Shown: positions 8,968 through 13,254 of the stretch, piece after piece
Layout: every line of letters begins with the position of its first letter
Numbering within the stretch: position 1 is the stretch's first letter
Assembly (NCBI GenBank): GCA_050251575.1
Contig: JBFWMP010000073.1
Span: 1-13,254, forward strand
Direction of reading: 5' to 3'
DNA length: 13,254 bases
Source of the DNA: X23 sp050251575
Lineage (GTDB): Bacteria > Bacillota > Clostridia > SK-Y3
The notes under the pieces: model-generated
The model's input: the letters and a program-made list of their open reading frames with translations, nothing else
Database searches by the model: none
What the model was told of the DNA's origin: nothing
Program-made: the position numbers and the translations under genes

Positions 8968-8996
8968 TTGACATAAGACAATATAATCATTATAAT
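8968..8996 (+). promoter_or_regulatory. Consensus sigma-A promoter of the Liv-type operon
   Basis: TTGACA at 8968-8973 and TATAAT at 8991-8996 both match the consensus exactly, with the ideal 17-bp spacer. Transcription should begin near 9003. A second TATAAT at 8982-8987 is too close to the -35 to serve it. Such a strong core promoter is normally held in check by a repressor or by attenuation in the leader, which fits the dyad and short ORF downstream. Confidence 0.9.
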
Positions 8997-9002
8997 TTAA
9001 TT

Positions 9003-9019
9003 CATATTAAATCAATATG
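9003..9019. promoter_or_regulatory. Operator-like dyad at the predicted transcription start
   Basis: CATATT (9003-9008) and AATATG (9014-9019) form a perfect 6-bp inverted repeat with a 5-nt centre, beginning at the expected +1 position. It could be a repressor operator or a small 5' hairpin in the RNA. Being short and AT-rich, it may be chance. I do not recognise a specific regulator's box. Confidence 0.3.
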
Positions 9020-9055
9020 TTTAGTGTGAATTGGGTGCGAGAGGAGAAAACTTCA

Positions 9056-9118
9056 ATGTACATAATGAAAGATACTCGATGTTGTTGCTGTAAAAGCTGT
9101 GGGAATATGATTATATAA
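9056..9118 (+). CDS. Cysteine-rich 20-aa putative leader peptide
   Basis: ATG at 9056 follows a strong GAGGAG ribosome binding site (9041-9046, 9-nt spacing) in the leader of the transporter transcript, about 53 nt after the predicted start of transcription. The 20-codon ORF encodes RCCCCKSC: four cysteine codons in a row (9080-9091, TGT TGT TGC TGT) and a fifth at 9098-9100. It ends in TAA 36 nt before the binding-protein start codon. Runs of codons for one amino acid in a short, well-translated upstream ORF are the hallmark of attenuation leaders, where scarcity of that aminoacyl-tRNA stalls the ribosome. I find no clear terminator hairpin between the ORF and the next gene, so control could instead act through translation re-initiation, mRNA stability or Rho. 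It could alternatively be a small metal- or redox-binding peptide. Confidence 0.6.
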   Translation: MYIMKDTRCCCCKSCGNMII

Positions 9119-9154
9119 ATTGATAGATAAATGATGAAAGGTAGAGTGTTTATT

Positions 9155-9850
9155 ATGAAAAAGAGTATTAGTTTATTATTGGTTTTAATTATTTCAATAT
9201 CCTTATTGAGCGGTTGCGCTTCATCCAATACTAATTCGGGAGACGGACCCCTCAAAGTAGCCGTTGCGTTTCCGATGACAGGTGATAATGCAGAATACGG
9301 CAAAAGCTTCTTGCTTGCCGCACAAATCAAAGTAGATGAATGGAATGAAAATGGCGGGGTTCTTGACCGCGAAATCGAAATCGTATCCTATGACGATAAG
9401 AATTCAGGCGATGAGGCTGCTTCTATTGCACAGAAAATCGTCAGTGATAAAGATATCATAGGCGTACTCGGACATTTTTCATCCGGTGTAAGTATGGTAG
9501 CGGCTCCGACATACCAGGAAAATAAATATATTGAAATATCAAATACTGCATCACATCCTGATTATTCTTCAATAGGAAATTATATATTCCGTAATAACTC
9601 AGTNNNNNNNNNNNNNNNNNNNNNNNNNNNNNNNNNNNNNNNNNNNNNNNNNNNNNNNNNNNNNNNNNNNNNNNNNNNNNNNNNNNNNNNNNNNNNNNNN
9701 NNNAGAGATACTCTTAACTCTATTAATTATCCGGGCATTACAGGTGAAACAAAGTTTGATGATATCGGTGATGCCACTAAGAAATATGCGAAATTAATTG
9801 TTAAAGACGGCAAATTTGTACGTTTTGACAGCCCAAAGACAGGAAACTAA
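9155..9850 (+). CDS. livJ: HAAT/Liv-family amino acid-binding lipoprotein (interrupted by assembly gap)
   Basis: Extracytoplasmic substrate-binding protein of an ABC importer for branched-chain or other amino acids and related compounds. ATG at 9155 is preferred over the in-frame ATG at 9131 because it gives a clean lipoprotein signal: KK, a hydrophobic core, then LLSGC with Cys21 as the lipidated residue. A purine-rich GTAGAG (9141-9146) lies 8 nt upstream. The mature part begins LKVAVAFPMTGDNAEYGK, typical of the type I periplasmic-binding fold. GHFSSGVSMVAAPTYQE (about 106-122) and EISNTASHPD (about 127-136) match the ligand-pocket region of LivJ-like proteins. After the gap, ITGETKFDDIGD is the usual C-terminal family motif. 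Only about 198 residues are readable, against roughly 370-400 for the family, so the 100-N gap under-represents missing sequence by several hundred bases. Ligand specificity cannot be called. Confidence 0.9.
   Translation: MKKSISLLLVLIISISLLSGCASSNTNSGDGPLKVAVAFPMTGDNAEYGKSFLLAAQIKVDEWNENGGVLDREIEIVSYDDKNSGDEAASIAQKIVSDKDIIGVLGHFSSGVSMVAAPTYQENKYIEISNTASHPDYSSIGNYIFRNNSXXXXXXXXXXXXXXXXXXXXXXXXXXXXXXXXXXRDTLNSINYPGITGETKFDDIGDATKKYAKLIVKDGKFVRFDSPKTGN
9604..9703. other. Scaffold gap (100 N)
   Basis: Exactly 100 undetermined bases, the conventional placeholder for a gap of unknown size. It falls inside the binding-protein gene. Both flanks happen to be in the same frame across the placeholder, so no frameshift should be inferred and the length should not be trusted. 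Confidence 0.98.
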
Positions 9851-9892
9851 CGTACGGCAGGTTGCAATATCCAACGAAAGGAGAACGAAGGT

Positions 9893-10768
9893 ATGATTTT
9901 GCAGCAAACATTTAACGGGTTGGCACTTGGAATGGCATATGCATTAATTGCGGTAGGCTATTCATTGGTATTCGGTATTCTGCGGCTGGTGAATTTTTCA
10001 CATGGAGCGGTATATGCCTTTGGAGCACATATTGTTATTCTGCTTGTCAGCCTTAACTTCGGTTTGGTACCTGCAATTATACTTGGAGTAGTGTTGACCG
10101 GATTACTCGGAATCCTGATAGATAAGATGGCATTAAGTCCCCTCAGAGCGAAGAAATCACCTGCAATTTCTTCGCTGATCACTACAATAGGAATATCTTA
10201 TATTATTCAAAACCTGCTTATGATGGCTTTCGGCAGTGAGAAAAAACCATTTCCGCTACTATTTGAAAATAAAATGATATCTTTCTTGGGTGCTAAGATT
10301 AATACAATGCAGATTGTGATGCTGGCAGTGTCAATCTTGTTGTTAGTATTGCTGACCATCCTTGTGAAGTTCTCGAAAGTTGGACTTGCGATGCGCACCG
10401 TAGAACAAAATGAAACGGTTTCAAAGTTAATGGGAATTAATACAAACTTTATTATTGCCTTTACATTTTTCCTTGGGGGAGCATCTGCCGCGATTGCCGG
10501 TGTTTTAATCAGCGGATATTATCAGATTGTATATCCCACCATGGGCTTTATGGTCGGACTTAAGGCTTTCGCAGCAGCAGTGCTGGGAGGTATAGGTATA
10601 TTTCACGGTTCCATTGCAGGAGGCTTGATAATCGGTGTAGCGGAGGCTCTTGCAGCTACTTGGTTCGGTTCGGCATACCGTGATTCCGTTGCATTTATCA
10701 TATTAATTCTTGTACTTATTGTCCGCCCATCCGGATTGTTTGGCAAGAAAGGAATAGAGAAGGTATAG
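9893..10768 (+). CDS. livH: Liv-type ABC transporter permease LivH
   Basis: Inner-membrane permease of the HAAT importer, 291 residues, the usual LivH length, with about eight hydrophobic segments. It carries the N-terminal family signature LVNFSHGAVYAFGAH (about 32-46). The cytoplasmic coupling loop GLAMRTVEQNETVSKLMGIN (about 164-183) contacts the ATPases. The C-terminal GLKAFAAAVLGGIGIFHGSIAGG segment (about 222-244) and an RPSGLFG ending are also typical. ATG at 9893 has AAAGGAG (9877-9883) 9 nt upstream. It starts 42 nt after the binding-protein stop and is followed by livM after 3 nt. It pairs with LivM to form the translocation channel. Confidence 0.95.
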   Translation: MILQQTFNGLALGMAYALIAVGYSLVFGILRLVNFSHGAVYAFGAHIVILLVSLNFGLVPAIILGVVLTGLLGILIDKMALSPLRAKKSPAISSLITTIGISYIIQNLLMMAFGSEKKPFPLLFENKMISFLGAKINTMQIVMLAVSILLLVLLTILVKFSKVGLAMRTVEQNETVSKLMGINTNFIIAFTFFLGGASAAIAGVLISGYYQIVYPTMGFMVGLKAFAAAVLGGIGIFHGSIAGGLIIGVAEALAATWFGSAYRDSVAFIILILVLIVRPSGLFGKKGIEKV

Positions 10769-10771
10769 GAT

Positions 10772-11845
10772 ATGGAGAAAAAGATTATTAACGTAAATCC
10801 TTTTTTAAATATAAAAGCCAATATTGAAGAGCGGATACACAATAACAGGAGTATGCTATCCATCGGTGTAATTCTTTTATTGCTTGCCGTACCTTACTTC
10901 GGATTCTCCCAATATATCATTCGTATCACGATTATGGTGGGTATCTATACAATGCTGGCTTTGGGGCTGAATGTGCTGACGGGCTTTACCGGTCTTGTAT
11001 CGTTGGGACATGCAGGCTTCTTTGCCATTGGAGCATATACGGCAGCAATTTTAATGATAAAGCTGAATATGAACTTCCTTCCGGCAGCACTGATTGCAAT
11101 GGCAGTTACAGGTGTATGCGGATTGTTGATTGGATTGCCTACTCTTCGGCTGACCGGAACCTATCTTTCTATCGTAACACTTGGATTCGGGGAAATTGTC
11201 AAAATGGTTATAATGAATTGGGATTCTGTAACCAACGGTACATTAGGATTAAGAAATATCCCCCGGCCGTCGTTTTTCGGATATCAGCTGACCCTAGCCA
11301 ATAACGGAATGTATTATTTGATGATGGCTTTACTTATTTTAGTTACATTTATATGCATGACCATACAGCATACGAAATCGGGAAGAGCATTAAGAGCTAT
11401 TAAGGCAAACGAGTTGGCAGCAACAATGATGGGAATTCGCACCGCACGGTACAAAATACTGGCCTTCGTTATTTCAGCAGTGATTACCGGACTTGCAGGA
11501 AGCTTCTATGCCACCCTTGTCGGGTATATTGACCATAACTCCTTTACCTTTGATGTTTCTATTCTCATTTTAAGCATAGTGATACTGGGAGGGATGGGAA
11601 CGATAAGGGGAATGTTTCTTGGAGCGGCAATACTTATTGTATTCCCCGAAATTGCAAGACCTCTGATGGAATGGCGCTTTGTAGTGTATGGTATTGTGCT
11701 GATAGTCATGATGCGTTTCAGGCCACAAGGAGTACTCGGATGGCGTTCAGCAATCCCATATAAAATACCGGAAGAGAAGCCTGTCCATCTTCGGAGCAGG
11801 TCTGACTATAGTAAAAAAAGGGGTGGTCAGTATGGCATTTCTTGA
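10772..11845 (+). CDS. livM: Liv-type ABC transporter permease LivM
   Basis: Second permease of the importer, 357 residues. A hydrophilic N-terminal extension of about 28 residues precedes the hydrophobic segments. The family signature GLVSLGHAGFFAIGAYTAA lies at about 74-92, the ATPase-coupling loop SGRALRAIKANELAATMMGI at about 203-222, and the conserved ILGGMGTIRG and RFRPQGVLGW segments at about 271-280 and 315-324. ATG at 10772 follows GAGAAGG (10757-10763) by 8 nt. That site lies within the last codons of livH, and the start codon is only 3 nt past the livH stop, which implies coupled translation. The last 14 nt overlap livG. The basic, hydrophilic tail after the RFRPQG motif (about 33 residues) is probably cytoplasmic. 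Confidence 0.95.
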   Translation: MEKKIINVNPFLNIKANIEERIHNNRSMLSIGVILLLLAVPYFGFSQYIIRITIMVGIYTMLALGLNVLTGFTGLVSLGHAGFFAIGAYTAAILMIKLNMNFLPAALIAMAVTGVCGLLIGLPTLRLTGTYLSIVTLGFGEIVKMVIMNWDSVTNGTLGLRNIPRPSFFGYQLTLANNGMYYLMMALLILVTFICMTIQHTKSGRALRAIKANELAATMMGIRTARYKILAFVISAVITGLAGSFYATLVGYIDHNSFTFDVSILILSIVILGGMGTIRGMFLGAAILIVFPEIARPLMEWRFVVYGIVLIVMMRFRPQGVLGWRSAIPYKIPEEKPVHLRSRSDYSKKRGGQYGIS

Positions 11846-12602
11846 AGCACGCAATGTATCAATCCGGTTTGGCGGGCTTACTGCAGTAGACCAGCTGAGC
11901 TTCAAGATGGAAAAAGGACAGGTTGTAAGCATCATCGGACCTAATGGAGCCGGCAAGACGACTGTTTTTAATCTTCTGACAGGCATATATCCTCTGAATG
12001 AAGGAGAGATTTATCTCAACAACAAGCGGATTGACGGATTATCTCCGCAGGATATAGTGTCTGCGGGTATGGCAAGAACCTTTCAGAATATAAGGCTTTT
12101 CCCTGATATGAGGGTAATAGAAAATGTATTGGTGGGGACACATATCCGCACAGATTATGGTCTGTTTGATGAGTTGTTTCGAACCAGACGTTTTCGGGAG
12201 ATAGAAGGAGAGCGAATCCGTTACGCAGCCAGGCTGCTGGATGAGGTAGGACTTAAGAAGCGTTCGGATGATTATGCCGATAACTTGCCGTATGGAGAGC
12301 AGCGTAAGCTTGAAATTTCCCGGGCAATAGCAACAGGAGCAGAGCTTTTATTGTTGGATGAGCCGGCGGCAGGAATGAACCCGCAGGAATCAGAAGAACT
12401 GAGACAGTTTATTCTCCATTTGAAAGAACAGGGATTTACTATTCTTTTGATTGAACATGACATGAATGTCGTTATGAACATATCGGACTATATATATGTT
12501 TTGGATTATGGCAAAAAGATAGCAGAAGGACTTCCTCACGAGATTCAGGAGAATAAGCAGGTTGCTGCTGCTTATCTCGGAGAAAGCGAGGTGGAAGCAT
12601 GA
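11832..12602 (+). CDS. livG: Liv-type ABC transporter ATP-binding protein LivG
   Basis: ATPase subunit of the importer, 256 residues, normal for LivG. Walker A GPNGAGKTT is at 36-44, Q-loop ARTFQNIRLF with Gln85, a signature of LivG form (LPYGEQRKLE, 152-161), Walker B LLLLDEP (Asp176, Glu177) and switch His209 in IEHDM. All catalytic residues are intact. The start is ATG at 11832, 8 nt after an AGGGG ribosome binding site (11819-11823). The in-frame GTG at 11823 would overlap that site and is less likely. The gene overlaps livM by 14 nt and livF by 4 nt (ATGA), supporting one polycistronic, coupled unit. Confidence 0.96.
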   Translation: MAFLEARNVSIRFGGLTAVDQLSFKMEKGQVVSIIGPNGAGKTTVFNLLTGIYPLNEGEIYLNNKRIDGLSPQDIVSAGMARTFQNIRLFPDMRVIENVLVGTHIRTDYGLFDELFRTRRFREIEGERIRYAARLLDEVGLKKRSDDYADNLPYGEQRKLEISRAIATGAELLLLDEPAAGMNPQESEELRQFILHLKEQGFTILLIEHDMNVVMNISDYIYVLDYGKKIAEGLPHEIQENKQVAAAYLGESEVEA

Positions 12603-13254
12603 GCTTGTTAAAAGTGCAGGATTTACGTACAAGCTATGGCAGAATTACCGCATTGAACGGTATAAGTATTGAGGTGGAAGAGGGAGAAATCATCAGCTTG
12701 ATAGGTTCCAACGGAGCTGGCAAAAGCACGCTTCTTGCTTCAATAACCGGCATTGTTCCGGCTTCAAGCGGTAAGATTCTGTTCGACGGCAAGGATATTA
12801 CCCGCTGCAGGCCGGATGAAATCGTCCGGCTTGGAGTCAGTCTTTCACTTGAGGGAAGAGGAATATTTCCAAGGCTTACGGTGGAAGAGAATTTACGGGC
12901 CGGTGCTTATACAAGGAAGGACAAGGCGGAAATCAAGTCCACAATGGAAGAAATGTACGGCATGTTTCCGCGGCTTGAACAGAGAAAAAAGCAGCTGGCA
13001 GGAACAATGTCGGGAGGAGAGCAGCAAATGCTGGCAATTGGGCGCGCCTTAATGAGCCATCCCAAGCTTTTGCTGTTGGATGAACCTTCTTTGGGACTCG
13101 CTCCTAATCTGGTGAAACAAATCTTCCGGATGATTTCGGATATTAACCGCAAGGGCATCAGCGTATTGCTGATTGAGCAGAATGCAAATATGGCACTTCG
13201 TGTTTCAAATAGAGCCTATGTATTGGAAAACGGCGCAGTGAAATTATCCGGTCC
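12599..13254 (+). CDS. livF: Liv-type ABC transporter ATP-binding protein LivF (3'-truncated by window)
   Basis: Second ATPase subunit, with 218 codons visible before the window ends. The family is usually about 235 residues, so only about 15-20 are missing. ATG at 12599 overlaps the livG TGA in an ATGA arrangement. Walker A GSNGAGKST is at 36-44, signature SGGEQQ at 138-143, Walker B LLLLDEP with Asp161 and Glu162, and LIEQNA at 191-196, where LivF normally carries Gln in place of the switch His. EGRGIFPRLTVEENL (about 85-99) is the LivF hallmark. The residues just before it read SLSL, where I recall VPEGR as usual, a small departure near the Q-loop that may not matter. It forms a heterodimeric ATPase with LivG. 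Confidence 0.95.
   Translation, partial: MSLLKVQDLRTSYGRITALNGISIEVEEGEIISLIGSNGAGKSTLLASITGIVPASSGKILFDGKDITRCRPDEIVRLGVSLSLEGRGIFPRLTVEENLRAGAYTRKDKAEIKSTMEEMYGMFPRLEQRKKQLAGTMSGGEQQMLAIGRALMSHPKLLLLDEPSLGLAPNLVKQIFRMISDINRKGISVLLIEQNANMALRVSNRAYVLENGAVKLSG

Noticed and set aside
9131..9154. Upstream in-frame ATG pair as start of the binding lipoprotein
   Set aside because: Starting at 9131 would place eight extra residues before the KK of a standard lipoprotein signal. ATG at 9155 gives the normal length to the lipobox and has better-placed purine-rich sequence upstream.
9007..9330. Minus-strand ORF across the operon leader
   Set aside because: It runs antisense to the promoter leader, the Cys-rich ORF and the lipoprotein signal, with no ribosome binding site or recognisable family.
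9604..9703. Binding-protein gene as a pseudogene or shortened protein
   Set aside because: The short length is explained by the 100-N placeholder. Both ends of the protein are intact and typical of the family.
12753..13052. 99-codon + strand ORF inside livF
   Set aside because: It is in another frame from LivF, whose Walker A, signature and Walker B motifs run through the same bases.
1..13254. CRISPR array, tRNA, rRNA, phage or intact insertion sequence
   Set aside because: I saw no regularly spaced repeats, no cloverleaf-like or rRNA sequence, and no transposase, integrase or phage structural gene in any supported frame.

Overview
The window looks like part of a low-GC Gram-positive anaerobe chromosome, most likely Clostridia and possibly Lachnospiraceae. 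The reasons are AT-rich DNA, strong AGGAG-type ribosome binding sites, a consensus sigma-A promoter, an SLH-anchored surface protein and a lipoprotein-type solute-binding protein. All supported genes are on the + strand. One scaffold gap (100 N, 9604-9703) shows this is a draft assembly.

Region 1 (1-7217): the 3' 7.2 kb of a giant, mostly beta-sandwich, modular cell-surface protein. Ig-like and fibronectin type III modules alternate, followed by a PKD domain, a carboxypeptidase-regulatory-like fold, a long C-terminal stalk, a GGGGS linker and three SLH repeats that bind the cell wall. The reading frame is open to base 1, so the true start and signal peptide lie upstream. A clear intrinsic terminator follows the stop codon.

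Region 2 (7218-8650): about 310 bases of AT-rich spacer, with a short AAGAACCGTCCCC element, a marginal 25-codon ORF and a weak promoter candidate. It is followed by a membrane-anchored alpha/beta-hydrolase with a readable Ser-Asp-His triad. The hydrolase appears to be transcribed on its own.

Region 3 (8651-9154): about 500 bases without a large gene. It holds a good intrinsic terminator, then a textbook sigma-A promoter (TTGACA, 17 bp, TATAAT), a short dyad at the expected transcription start, and a 20-codon ORF with its own ribosome binding site that encodes four consecutive cysteines and a fifth nearby. This looks like a leader peptide for the operon that follows and is the most interesting item in the window.

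Region 4 (9155-13254): a five-gene ABC importer operon of the branched-chain/hydrophobic amino acid (HAAT, Liv) family, in the order binding lipoprotein, LivH, LivM, LivG, LivF. Spacing after livH is 3 nt, then 14-nt and 4-nt overlaps, so the genes are probably translationally coupled. The binding protein captures the ligand outside the membrane, LivH/LivM form the channel and LivG/LivF hydrolyse ATP. The binding-protein gene is interrupted by the scaffold gap and livF runs off the window end. The Cys-rich leader suggests, but does not prove, that the importer responds to cysteine supply, in which case its substrate may be a sulfur-containing amino acid or related compound rather than leucine.
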